From Anderseniella sp. (GTDB lineage: Bacteria; Pseudomonadota; Alphaproteobacteria; Rhizobiales; Aestuariivirgaceae): DNA of 52,831 nt. Shown piece after piece: positions 28,562 to 37,243 of this stretch. Numbering within the stretch: position 1 is the stretch's first letter; each line of letters opens with the position of its first letter. The stretch is taken from NCBI GenBank assembly GCA_028289645.1, contig JANQOK010000002.1:1-52831 (forward strand), in the 5' to 3' direction. The notes under the pieces were generated by a model, which saw only the letters and a program-made list of their open reading frames with translations, did not search any database and was not told where the DNA came from. A program made the position numbers and the translations under genes.

Positions 28562-29440
28562 ATGGGTGTACGTACAGCATGGATCGGTCTGGGTGTCATG
28601 GGATATCCCATGGCAGGGTATCTGGTCTCCAAGGGTGGTCATGATGTGGTGGTTTACAACCGCACAACCGCCAAGGCTGAAAAATGGGTTGCAGATCACG
28701 GTGCTTCGCATGCGCTGACCCCTAAGGAGGCCGCCGAAGGAGCAGACTTCGTATTCGCCTGCGTCGGCAATGACGATGACCTGCGATCCGTCACCACCGG
28801 TCCGGATGGCGCCTTCCAGTCCATGAAGAAAGGGGCGGTGTTCGTGGACCATACGACCGCGTCCGCAGATGTAGCGCGCGAACTGCAGGCCGCGGCTGCA
28901 AGCCAGGGTGTCGGATTTGTGGATGCGCCTGTGTCCGGCGGGCAGGCCGGGGCCGAAAATGGCGCTCTGACGGTTATGTGTGGTGGCGATCAGGGTGACT
29001 ATGACAAGGCCGAGGGCCTCATAGAGTGTTTCTCCAAGAGCTGCCGGTTGCTCGGCGGGCCCGGGGCAGGTCAGCTTGCCAAGATGTGCAACCAGATCGC
29101 TATCGCCGGCCTTGTCCAGGGATTGTCGGAAGCCATCCATTTTGGCAAGAATGCCGGCCTCGATATGGAGGCAGTCGTGGATGTCATTTCCAAAGGTGCT
29201 GCCGGCAGCTGGCAGATGGACAACCGCTACAAGACCATGATCGCGGGTGAATTTGATTTTGGTTTTGCCGTCGACTGGATGCGCAAGGATCTGGGCATTT
29301 GTCTGGATGAGGCGCGCAACAACAAATCGCATCTTCCGGTTGCAGCCCTGGTGGATCAGTTCTACTCGCAAGTTCAGTCCATGGGGGGCAACCGCTGGGA
29401 CACATCCAGTCTCATCGCGCTGCTCGACAAGAGCAAGTAA
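28562..29440 (+). CDS. NAD(P)-dependent beta-hydroxyacid dehydrogenase (HIBADH-like)
   Basis: 292-aa member of the 3-hydroxyisobutyrate dehydrogenase / glyoxylate-succinic semialdehyde reductase family. The dinucleotide-binding loop GLGVMG is at residues 9-14. The substrate motif DAPVSGGQAGAENGAL starts at 121, and the catalytic lysine is Lys174 in GAGQLAKMCNQ. A paralogue in the same family (mmsB) lies at 35380. This copy is paired with an ornithine-decarboxylase-fold gene 13 bp downstream, so it more likely acts in the same unknown pathway than in valine breakdown. The exact substrate is open. Confidence 0.88.
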   Translation: MGVRTAWIGLGVMGYPMAGYLVSKGGHDVVVYNRTTAKAEKWVADHGASHALTPKEAAEGADFVFACVGNDDDLRSVTTGPDGAFQSMKKGAVFVDHTTASADVARELQAAAASQGVGFVDAPVSGGQAGAENGALTVMCGGDQGDYDKAEGLIECFSKSCRLLGGPGAGQLAKMCNQIAIAGLVQGLSEAIHFGKNAGLDMEAVVDVISKGAAGSWQMDNRYKTMIAGEFDFGFAVDWMRKDLGICLDEARNNKSHLPVAALVDQFYSQVQSMGGNRWDTSSLIALLDKSK

Positions 29441-29453
29441 GGCAGAAACATCC

Positions 29454-30581
29454 ATGACGCTGCCGCACTACCGGTCTGTCGATGAGTTGCTGGCATCGGC
29501 GCAGCCGGACCAGCCTGTGCTGTGCTTTTGCCCCGCAGCCTTTCGCCGCGAAGCGGAACGGTTTGTGGCGGGTTTTCCAGGCGCCGTGCATTACGCCGTG
29601 AAAGCCAATCCACATCCGGCGGTCTTGCACTGGCTGACCGAGGGCGGGGTGACCGGGTTCGATGTCGCCTCGATTGCAGAAATCAGGCTGGTTCGTGAGC
29701 AGTTGGGCGATGCGCATTGTGCATTCAATCATCCGGTCAAATCACGCGCCGACATTGCAACAGCATTCGCCGAACTCGGGGTTCGGGATTTTGTGATCGA
29801 CCATGACAGGGAACTGTCAAAGCTCGCCGATATCTGTGGGCGCGATTGCACAGTCCAGGTGCGCATCGCCAAAGCCAATCCGGACTCCGCCGTCGACCTG
29901 AATTCAAAATTTGGCTGTGACGGGCAAACTGCGACCAGCCTGATGCGCCGCGCCGATGAGCTGGGATTTGACGTGGCCGTGGCAATGCACGTGGGCTGGC
30001 AGGCTCCCAACCCGGCAGCGTGGGGTGAAGCCATGGCCATGGCCGCCGGGTGCGCGGAAGCCGCCGGCGTGTCCCTGAAATACGCCAACCTGGGCGGCGG
30101 CTACCCGTCGGTGCTGATGCCCAAGGAACGCCGGCTGGAAGATTTCTTTGCCGCAATCGCGTTGGCAAAGGCGGAGCATATGGCAGCTATTGACCTGAAT
30201 TGCGAACCGGGATCGGCCCTGGCCTGGACAGGGGGCGCATCAGTCGCGCAGGTGCATTTGCGAAAACAGGACAGCCTGTACCTGAATGACGGCATCTATG
30301 GCGCCATGAATGAGATCAAGTTTTCTGCCATCGCGCCGCCGGCGGCGGCCTATTCGGCTGAAGGCTCCAGGCTTGACGGGGCTGGCCATGCGTTCACGGT
30401 ATTTGGTCCGACTTGTGACAGCCTGGACGTGCTGCCGGAGCGGGTCGAGCTGCCCGGCACTATCGATGAAGGCGACTACGTGGTGTTCGGTTGGATGGGT
30501 GCATACTCAAATGCCCTGCGCACCGACTTCAACGGCCTCGGGCAATTGAACTACGCAACTGTGGACGAGTTCCCCGTTTAA
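29454..30581 (+). CDS. Type III PLP-dependent (ornithine/diaminopimelate decarboxylase-fold) enzyme
   Basis: 375-aa fold-type III PLP enzyme. The PLP lysine is Lys50 (HYAVKANPHP), with the Gly loop NLGGGYP at 212-218 and catalytic Cys321 in GPTCDSLDVL, as in ornithine decarboxylase. Two normally invariant motifs differ: HVGSQ reads HVGWQ (179-183), and EPGR reads EPGS (251-254), where the Arg of classical enzymes contacts the PLP phosphate. It may therefore be a divergent decarboxylase with a different diamine or amino acid substrate. The start at 29454 lies 13 bp after the dehydrogenase gene, so they form an operon. The cupin gene faces it 11 bp away. Confidence 0.82.
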   Translation: MTLPHYRSVDELLASAQPDQPVLCFCPAAFRREAERFVAGFPGAVHYAVKANPHPAVLHWLTEGGVTGFDVASIAEIRLVREQLGDAHCAFNHPVKSRADIATAFAELGVRDFVIDHDRELSKLADICGRDCTVQVRIAKANPDSAVDLNSKFGCDGQTATSLMRRADELGFDVAVAMHVGWQAPNPAAWGEAMAMAAGCAEAAGVSLKYANLGGGYPSVLMPKERRLEDFFAAIALAKAEHMAAIDLNCEPGSALAWTGGASVAQVHLRKQDSLYLNDGIYGAMNEIKFSAIAPPAAAYSAEGSRLDGAGHAFTVFGPTCDSLDVLPERVELPGTIDEGDYVVFGWMGAYSNALRTDFNGLGQLNYATVDEFPV

Positions 30582-30592
30582 GATCCGGCGGG

Positions 30593-30958
30593 TCATTCGA
30601 CGATCATGTAGAATTTCCTGAGTGTCTCGTCGATCTGCCAGATGCATTTTGCGCCCTTGGCAATGAAGAAAGTGTCCCCGGCAGTAAATGTCTCCGCGTG
30701 GCCGTCGGCATTTGTCACCGTCACAGATCCTGAAATGACCGTCATCATTTCATGCACCGGGTAGCTGTCAATTTCTTCCCGGCACGGTGCGCATTCCCAG
30801 ACGCCGCTCAGAACGCTGTTGTCCGGGGTGGCGAAAAACGTATGGTTGAGCTCACTGTGGTCGTCACTGGTGAACGTGTCTGGCGGGGTCAGGTCCGACT
30901 TCTGCATGCCGGCAACCGGATCACCATCCGGCAGCAATCTGAAAACTTTGCCACTCAT
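30593..30958 (-). CDS. Small cupin-domain protein (DUF861/EutQ-like)
   Basis: 121 aa, single beta-barrel cupin of the type related to ureidoglycine aminohydrolase and EutQ. Typical elements are GVWECAPCREEIDSYPVHEMMTVISGSV-like strands with H/E positions and the second motif GDTFFIAKGAKCIWQIDE. Metal binding and function are unknown; many such proteins are small hydrolases or binding proteins. It lies 19 bp downstream of hemB on the same strand and is probably co-transcribed with it. It faces the PLP enzyme gene tail to tail. Confidence 0.8.
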   Translation of the reverse strand: MSGKVFRLLPDGDPVAGMQKSDLTPPDTFTSDDHSELNHTFFATPDNSVLSGVWECAPCREEIDSYPVHEMMTVISGSVTVTNADGHAETFTAGDTFFIAKGAKCIWQIDETLRKFYMIVE

Positions 30959-30977
30959 TGTGTACTTGTTTCCCTGA

Positions 30978-32054
<1,077 letters not shown>

Positions 32055-32159
32055 TCATCAACTATGCACCATGTGCCCGTCAGTCGCTAGTCATGTTGAC
32101 CGTTTGGTGGGTGCGGCTTTATCACAGTTGCAACATTGAAATCGCAAACCCAAGGGGTC

Positions 32160-33305
32160 ATGACCGTGAATTTCGAGCCGACAGAAGAACAACGCGCTAT
32201 CCGTGATCTCGCAGCATCCTTTGCGGCCGATGAAATGGCGCCGCATGCTGCCCGGTGGGATGCGGAACACATCTTCCCGCGCGACACCATCGTCGCGACA
32301 GCGGCGCTGGGGTTTGGCGGGCTGTATGTCAAGGACGATGTCGGCGGATCAAACCTGTCGCGCCTGGACTCCGTGCTGATCTTTGAGGAACTGTCGAAGG
32401 CATGCCCGTCAACGGCTGCCTTCATCTCGATCCACAACATGGCGGCATGGATGATCGACAACTTCGGCAATGAGGCGCAGCGCCAGAAGTTCCTGCACGA
32501 CATGACCGCCATGAACAAGATATCCAGTTACTGCCTGACCGAGCCCGGTTCCGGGTCCGATGCCGCCGCATTGCGCACCAGGGCCGTAAGAGACGGTGAG
32601 CATTACGTGCTGAACGGGTCCAAGGCGTTCATTTCCGGGGCGGGGGCCAATGACCTGTACCTGACAATGGTGCGCACCGGCGATGACACGCCGAACGGCA
32701 TATCCTGCATCATGATCGAGAACGGCACCGAAGGTTTGAGCTTCGGCGCCAATGAGAAAAAGCTCGGCTGGCATTCGCAGCCGACCGCCCAGGTGAACTT
32801 TGACAACTGCCGGGTGCCGGCTGAAAACCTGATTGGCGGCGAGGGCAACGGATTCCGTATTGCCATGGCCGGCCTGGACGGTGGTCGTTTGAATATCGGT
32901 GCCTGTTCCATCGGGGGAGCGCAAGCCTGCATTGATCATGCCATTGACTACATGAGGACCAGAAAAGCCTTCGGCAAGGCGATCTCCGAGTTCCAGGCGC
33001 TGCAGTTCCGGCTGGCGGACATGCAGACCGAACTCGAATCCGCCCGAATTCTGCTTTACGCCGCCGCCCAGAAGGTGAATGACAAGCACCCCGAGGCCAC
33101 AAGGTTTGCGGCCATGGCGAAACGCAAGGCAACGGACACGGGCTTTCAGGTGGTCAATGATGCATTGCAGATGTTTGGCGGTTACGGATATCTGCAGGAT
33201 TATCCTGTAGAGCGCTATTTGCGTGACTTGCGCGTGCATCAAATCCTTGAAGGCACCAACGAAATCATGCGACTGATCATTTCACGCGACATGCTGCGAC
33301 AGTAG
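32160..33305 (+). CDS. Acyl-CoA dehydrogenase, likely isobutyryl-CoA dehydrogenase
   Basis: 381-aa FAD-dependent acyl-CoA dehydrogenase. The flavin/substrate motif is YCLTEPGSGSDAAAL, and the catalytic base is Glu364 in EGTNEI near the C-terminus. The location beside 3-hydroxyisobutyryl-CoA hydrolase and 3-hydroxyisobutyrate dehydrogenase points to oxidation of isobutyryl-CoA to methacrylyl-CoA in valine breakdown. Start: ATG 32160 is only 2 nt from AAGGGG, whereas the in-frame GTG at 32166 has ideal spacing; either is possible, a difference of two residues. Confidence 0.88.
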   Translation: MTVNFEPTEEQRAIRDLAASFAADEMAPHAARWDAEHIFPRDTIVATAALGFGGLYVKDDVGGSNLSRLDSVLIFEELSKACPSTAAFISIHNMAAWMIDNFGNEAQRQKFLHDMTAMNKISSYCLTEPGSGSDAAALRTRAVRDGEHYVLNGSKAFISGAGANDLYLTMVRTGDDTPNGISCIMIENGTEGLSFGANEKKLGWHSQPTAQVNFDNCRVPAENLIGGEGNGFRIAMAGLDGGRLNIGACSIGGAQACIDHAIDYMRTRKAFGKAISEFQALQFRLADMQTELESARILLYAAAQKVNDKHPEATRFAAMAKRKATDTGFQVVNDALQMFGGYGYLQDYPVERYLRDLRVHQILEGTNEIMRLIISRDMLRQ

Positions 33306-33347
33306 TTTTGAATAGGGCCAGTGCCCTAAATTGGTTTGTGACCGTTT

Positions 33348-34382
33348 ATGACGACCTCAAATGAGATTCTCTTTTCCCTGGAAGGCAAGGTCGGGGTTGT
33401 AACGCTCAACCGCGAACGGGCTCTGAATGCCTTGACGGTCGGCATGGTCCGCGCGCTGTATACCCAGTTGCAGGCCTGGGAAACCGACAATCGCGTCAAG
33501 CGCATTGTCATCGAAGGCGCCGGCGACAAGGCGTTTTGCGCCGGCGGCGACATTCGCCAGCTATATGACTGGGGCCTTGCCATGGATACCCGGTTCCTTG
33601 ACTTCTACCGCGAGGAATACCTGCTCAACGCCTACATCAAGCATTACCCCAAACCCTACATTGCCATCTTGGACGGCATTGTGATGGGCGGTGGCGTTGG
33701 TGTGTCGGTTCATGGTTCGCACCGAATTGTGACCGAAGCCACGACCTTCGCCATGCCGGAAACCGGCATCGGGCTGTTTCCTGATGTCGGCGGCACTTAT
33801 TTCCTGCCACGCTGTCCCGGCGAAACCGGCATGTACATGGGATTGACCGGCGCCCGGCTGAAAGCCGGAGATGCGGTATATGCAGGTGTCGGTACGCATT
33901 TTGTGCCCCGGCAGCAACTGCCGGACCTCAAGCGTGCGCTCAAAGCTTATGCCGATGCCGATGAAGCCATCAAGCAGTTCGCCGTATCGGTTGACCCGGA
34001 AACCTTCGGGCGCCACCGCGGCGCCATCGACCGCCATTTCCTGCAGAACTCGGCTGAACATGTGCTGGAGAGCCTGAGATCGGACCCGTCCGAATGGGCG
34101 CAGAAGCAGGCCGATATCATAGAACTGAAATCACCAACCAGCCTGAAGATCTGCCATCGCCAGTTGCGTGACGGGCTGACCCTGGACTTCAACGCCTGCA
34201 TGCGAATGGAGTACCGCATCGTCAACCGGATATTCACCGGGCATGATTTCTTTGAAGGCACCCGCGCTGTCGTCATCGACAAGGACATGGCGCCGAACTG
34301 GCAGCCTGCAACACTGGGTGCGGTTCGCAATGACGAAATCAATGCCTATTTCGAGCCTTTGCCCGAAGAACTGCCGGTCTGA
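33348..34382 (+). CDS. 3-hydroxyisobutyryl-CoA hydrolase
   Basis: 344-aa enoyl-CoA hydratase/isomerase superfamily protein of the HIBCH type, which hydrolyses 3-hydroxyisobutyryl-CoA to 3-hydroxyisobutyrate. Family segments are FCAGGDIRQLY (oxyanion hole), GIVMGGGVGVSVHGSHRI and MPETGIGLFPDVGGTYFLPR. The C-terminal part (about 260-344) is the HIBCH-specific extension. It follows the acyl-CoA dehydrogenase after 42 bp on the same strand and supplies the next-but-one step of valine catabolism. The enoyl-CoA hydratase of the intervening step is not in the window. Confidence 0.92.
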   Translation: MTTSNEILFSLEGKVGVVTLNRERALNALTVGMVRALYTQLQAWETDNRVKRIVIEGAGDKAFCAGGDIRQLYDWGLAMDTRFLDFYREEYLLNAYIKHYPKPYIAILDGIVMGGGVGVSVHGSHRIVTEATTFAMPETGIGLFPDVGGTYFLPRCPGETGMYMGLTGARLKAGDAVYAGVGTHFVPRQQLPDLKRALKAYADADEAIKQFAVSVDPETFGRHRGAIDRHFLQNSAEHVLESLRSDPSEWAQKQADIIELKSPTSLKICHRQLRDGLTLDFNACMRMEYRIVNRIFTGHDFFEGTRAVVIDKDMAPNWQPATLGAVRNDEINAYFEPLPEELPV

Positions 34383-34409
34383 ACGTCGGGCAGAACCCTG
34401 ATTTTGCAC

Positions 34410-35204
34410 TCAGTCGGGCGGTGAAAACCGCAAGGACAGGCATGACATGCCGCCATCAAGCTTGGCTGCCTCGGTGTTGCCGACCTGACGCACGTCATAA
34501 CCGGCGGCGGAAAGTTTTTCGGCGGTGTGCGGGAAGCCGGCCGGCATAATGACAAGTCCGTTGAACCGGATGGCGTTTGCAGCCGCCTCTTCGCCGTCGG
34601 CGGTGTTGATTACCCTGTAGCCGTCAAAGCAACCGGTGCCTGACAGCCGGCGCGTGGCCAGGACCGTTTCTTCGTCCATCAGGGAACAGTCGGTCTTGAA
34701 ATGCAGTACACCGGCCGGCGTGTTGACCTCGCGGACTTGGTATCCCCAGTGCGCTGTAATCTGTGTCAGTTCGGCGATTCCGGCCGCATCGGTCCGGGCA
34801 GACCGCCCGACAAGTATCTCGCGTTCCGTGACCAGTATATCGCCACCGTCAATGAAGCCGGGCCCAGCGATCGAAACCACGTCGCTGTAAAACCGGGACA
34901 GGACAGGCGCCATCATGGCTGCCTCACCGACCCGCGATGGCGCCCCCGGCCGCATGGCAATCGCTGCTTCCGGCAGGCACAGGGCGGCATCTTCGACAAA
35001 CACCGAGTCGGGATAGTCATCCAGCGGGTCAAGTACGGTCACGGCCGCGCCAGTCGACTCCAGCAGCGAGACGTAATGGTCATGGTCTTGCTGAAACTGC
35101 ACTAGATCAGGTGTGCCGGTATCGACGGCGCGCAGGCCGTCCACAATTCTGATGCTCGGCTTGCGGGCTATGGCGTGGCTGAAAGTGTAGGATCGTGTGG
35201 TCAT
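34410..35204 (-). CDS. Dimethylargininase-like amidinotransferase-fold hydrolase
   Basis: 264-aa protein of the guanidino-group-modifying superfamily that resembles N(G),N(G)-dimethylarginine dimethylaminohydrolase, which turns methylated arginine into citrulline. The catalytic cysteine is Cys255 (GGMSCLSLRF) and the catalytic His is His168 (GVLHFKTDCS). The conserved motifs FIDGGDILV (117-125) and DSVFVEDAAL are present. It could also act on arginine or related substrates. Start at ATG 35204; an in-frame start 48 bp upstream is less likely. It is oriented against the valine genes on both sides. A dyad GTCCGA/TCGGAC (35210-35232) lies just upstream. Confidence 0.82.
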   Translation of the reverse strand: MTTRSYTFSHAIARKPSIRIVDGLRAVDTGTPDLVQFQQDHDHYVSLLESTGAAVTVLDPLDDYPDSVFVEDAALCLPEAAIAMRPGAPSRVGEAAMMAPVLSRFYSDVVSIAGPGFIDGGDILVTEREILVGRSARTDAAGIAELTQITAHWGYQVREVNTPAGVLHFKTDCSLMDEETVLATRRLSGTGCFDGYRVINTADGEEAAANAIRFNGLVIMPAGFPHTAEKLSAAGYDVRQVGNTEAAKLDGGMSCLSLRFSPPD

Positions 35205-35379
35205 TGCAGGTCCGAGAATTGTCAGATCGGACGACGTACTATCAGGCCGCATCCGGTTTGTGCAACAGGGGGACTGCCCGGCGTGTCCGGCGCTTTGTCC
35301 GATGCCCCTTGCATGTCACCAGCGGTCCTTGCGATGTTACCGCAACAACAAACACGCTTACACGGAGAGGCAGCTTCAC
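35205..35379. promoter_or_regulatory. Divergent region between the dimethylargininase gene and mmsB
   Basis: 175 bases. GTCCGA (35210-35215) and TCGGAC (35227-35232) form an inverted repeat with an 11-nt spacer, next to the minus-strand start. On the other side, GGAGAGG (35364-35370) is the mmsB ribosome binding site. Promoters for both genes should lie here; no boxes are assigned. Confidence 0.35.
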
Positions 35380-36270
35380 ATGGCGAAAATCGGTTTCATA
35401 GGTCTGGGCAATATGGGTGGCCCGATGGCGGACAATCTGGTCAAGGCAGGCCATGAAGTTGCAGGATTCGATCTCTCTGCCGACAGTGTCAGTCGATTTG
35501 TTGCGGCTGGCGGAACGGCTGCCGACGGCGCGGCGGCAGCCGTCGCCGGGGCGGAAGTTGTTGTGACCATGCTGCCGGCCGGCAAACACGTCAAACACGT
35601 CTATACCGGCGACGACGGTCTGATCTCCGTGTGCAAACCGGGCACGTTGATGATCGACAGTTCCACCATCGACGTCGACACGGCCAGGGAGGTGATCGCG
35701 CTGGCGGAAGCCGCCGGCCATCGGATGCTCGATGCTCCGGTATCCGGCGGCACGACAGGCGCTGCGGCCGGCACGCTTACGTTCATGTGCGGCGGCAGCG
35801 ATGCAGCTTTTGCCGGTGCCAAACCGTATCTGGATATTATGGGAAAGAACATCGTCCATGCCGGTGGGCCCGGAAACGGGCAGGCGGCCAAGGTGTGCAA
35901 CAACATGCTGCTTGCCGTCTCGATGATCGGGACCTGTGAGGCGTTCCTGATGGCAGAGCGGCTCGGGCTGGATGCGCAACGCTTCTTCGACATTTCGTCG
36001 ACTGCGTCCGGCCAGAGCTGGTCGATGACAACTTATTGCCCGGTACCGGGACCGGTTCCCACGTCGCCGGCCAATCGCGACTATCAGCCCGGTTTCGCAA
36101 CAGCCATGATGTTCAAGGATCTTGATCTGGCCAAAGGCGCCGCGGAAAGCTCGAACACCTTTACCCCGATGGGCAAACGGGCACTTGAGCTTTACAAAGA
36201 GTTTATGGATGAAGGTGGTGCGAACACGGATTTTTCCGGTATCATCAAGCATCTGGCAGGCAGAAAATAG
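35380..36270 (+). CDS. mmsB: 3-hydroxyisobutyrate dehydrogenase
   Basis: 296-aa NAD-dependent enzyme that oxidises 3-hydroxyisobutyrate to methylmalonate semialdehyde. The cofactor loop GLGNMG is at residues 8-13, the substrate motif DAPVSGGTTGAAAGTLTFM at 118-136, and catalytic Lys171 lies in GNGQAAKVCNN. The segment WSMTTYCPVPGPVPTSPANR is characteristic of true HIBADH and absent from the paralogue at 28562. The ATG at 35380 has GGAGAGG at 9 nt; long in-frame upstream sequence is not coding. mmsA is not in the window. Confidence 0.93.
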   Translation: MAKIGFIGLGNMGGPMADNLVKAGHEVAGFDLSADSVSRFVAAGGTAADGAAAAVAGAEVVVTMLPAGKHVKHVYTGDDGLISVCKPGTLMIDSSTIDVDTAREVIALAEAAGHRMLDAPVSGGTTGAAAGTLTFMCGGSDAAFAGAKPYLDIMGKNIVHAGGPGNGQAAKVCNNMLLAVSMIGTCEAFLMAERLGLDAQRFFDISSTASGQSWSMTTYCPVPGPVPTSPANRDYQPGFATAMMFKDLDLAKGAAESSNTFTPMGKRALELYKEFMDEGGANTDFSGIIKHLAGRK

Positions 36271-36463
36271 CCAAAAATCAAGCCTGCAATAATTTGCTAA
36301 CCGTGGCCCGAAGTCGGTCAAATTTGATGCAAATTAGCCTCTGATTTACCTATATCATTGAGCTGATCTTAAAAAACCCGCCCTAGAGTCATCGTCAAGG
36401 CAGGGCCAAAACCTGCCACTCAAAAATCGACGAACTTAAAACAGATACGGGCAGGTATTGAAC
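36271..36463 (+). promoter_or_regulatory. Leader region of ldtR
   Basis: 193 A/T-rich bases with no gene. GGCAGG (36399-36404) pairs with CCTGCC (36412-36417). The same CCTGCC, extended to ACCTGCC (36411-36417), can pair with GGCAGGT at 36450-36456, the ldtR ribosome binding site. The two pairings compete, so a small translational switch is conceivable, although 6-7 bp matches to a purine-rich ribosome binding site can arise by chance. No promoter boxes are assigned. Confidence 0.3.
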
Positions 36464-36976
36464 ATGAATAAGATGACCGCAATGGCGGTCCACGATGACG
36501 TGGACCAGGATAAATCCGAAATCAAGAATCGCTATCTTGAATCGCTTACGCTTATCGAGCGGCTTCACCGTCGCTTGCTGGATGTGATCAAGGACGAGTT
36601 TGAACGCAATGGCGAACAGGAAGTCAACTCTGTACAGGCGCTCTTGCTGTTCAACATTGGCGACAGTGAACTTACTGCAGGTGAACTTAAGACCCGTGGC
36701 TACTACCAGGGCTCAAACGTTTCTTACAATCTGAAGAAACTGGTTGATCAGGGCTACGTTAGCCATGAGCGTTCAAGCGCCGACAAGCGTTCGGTTCGCA
36801 TTTCGCTGACCGAGCGCGGCCAGGTGATTCGAGAGCAGATCGACGCGCTGTACAATCGTCAATTGTTGTCTTTGCGCGAAGTTGCCGGCATCGACGTCGA
36901 AGAATTTGATCGTCTGAATAAGGCCCTGGCCCGCCTTGAGCGGTTCTGGACCGATCAGATTCTGTATCGTCTGTGA
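36464..36976 (+). CDS. ldtR: MarR-family regulator LdtR
   Basis: 170-aa winged-helix regulator of the MarR superfamily matching LdtR, which in related alphaproteobacteria controls the neighbouring L,D-transpeptidase gene and osmotic-stress tolerance and responds to small ligands. The DNA-binding region (about 50-120) contains LTAGELKTRGYYQGSNVSYN (recognition helix) and the wing SSADKRSVRISLTERG. Start at ATG 36464 with GGCAGG upstream; a TTG 6 bp earlier is rejected. It lies directly upstream of ldtP on the same strand, separated by a terminator. Confidence 0.9.
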   Translation: MNKMTAMAVHDDVDQDKSEIKNRYLESLTLIERLHRRLLDVIKDEFERNGEQEVNSVQALLLFNIGDSELTAGELKTRGYYQGSNVSYNLKKLVDQGYVSHERSSADKRSVRISLTERGQVIREQIDALYNRQLLSLREVAGIDVEEFDRLNKALARLERFWTDQILYRL

Positions 36977-37243
36977 TTATCGCTGACGATCGCGCTTGAG
37001 GGACAAGTCGACGGCCATGCGCGCAGGTCGCGCCTGAATTCCGGTATCAACAGGAATTTGCCGCCGCCTCCCAATAATGTGAACCCGCGAAAGCTTGCCG
37101 CTTTCGCGGGTTTTCGCGTCTGACCATGCCGGAATTGAATGGAATCGCCCAATTCAGGCCGGAATTAACAGACATTCACTATCAACGGTTCCGCGAATGA
37201 TGTATGCATTGGAGCACGGTATTCGTTGATCAGGGAATGTGAG
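36977..37243 (+). promoter_or_regulatory. ldtR-ldtP intergenic region with a repeated CCGGAATT motif
   Basis: 267 bases. GCCGGAATT occurs twice as a direct repeat, at 37128-37136 and 37158-37166, 30 bp apart (about three helical turns). An inverted copy, AATTCCGG, sits at 37037-37044. GAATTG (37132-37137) and CAATTC (37150-37155) add a dyad that overlaps them. These are plausible regulator-binding sites for ldtP, with LdtR the obvious candidate. The region also holds the terminator listed next. Confidence 0.4.
37082..37114 (+). terminator. Strong intrinsic terminator after ldtR
   Basis: AACCCGCGAAAGC (37082-37094) and GCTTTCGCGGGTT (37100-37112) form a perfect 13-bp stem with loop TTGCC, followed by T-rich sequence. 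It separates ldtR from ldtP, so ldtP needs its own promoter between 37115 and about 37220. Confidence 0.85.

Noticed and set aside
35242-36321. 359-codon minus-strand frame opposite mmsB
   Set aside because: Shadow of mmsB. The sense frame has all family motifs.
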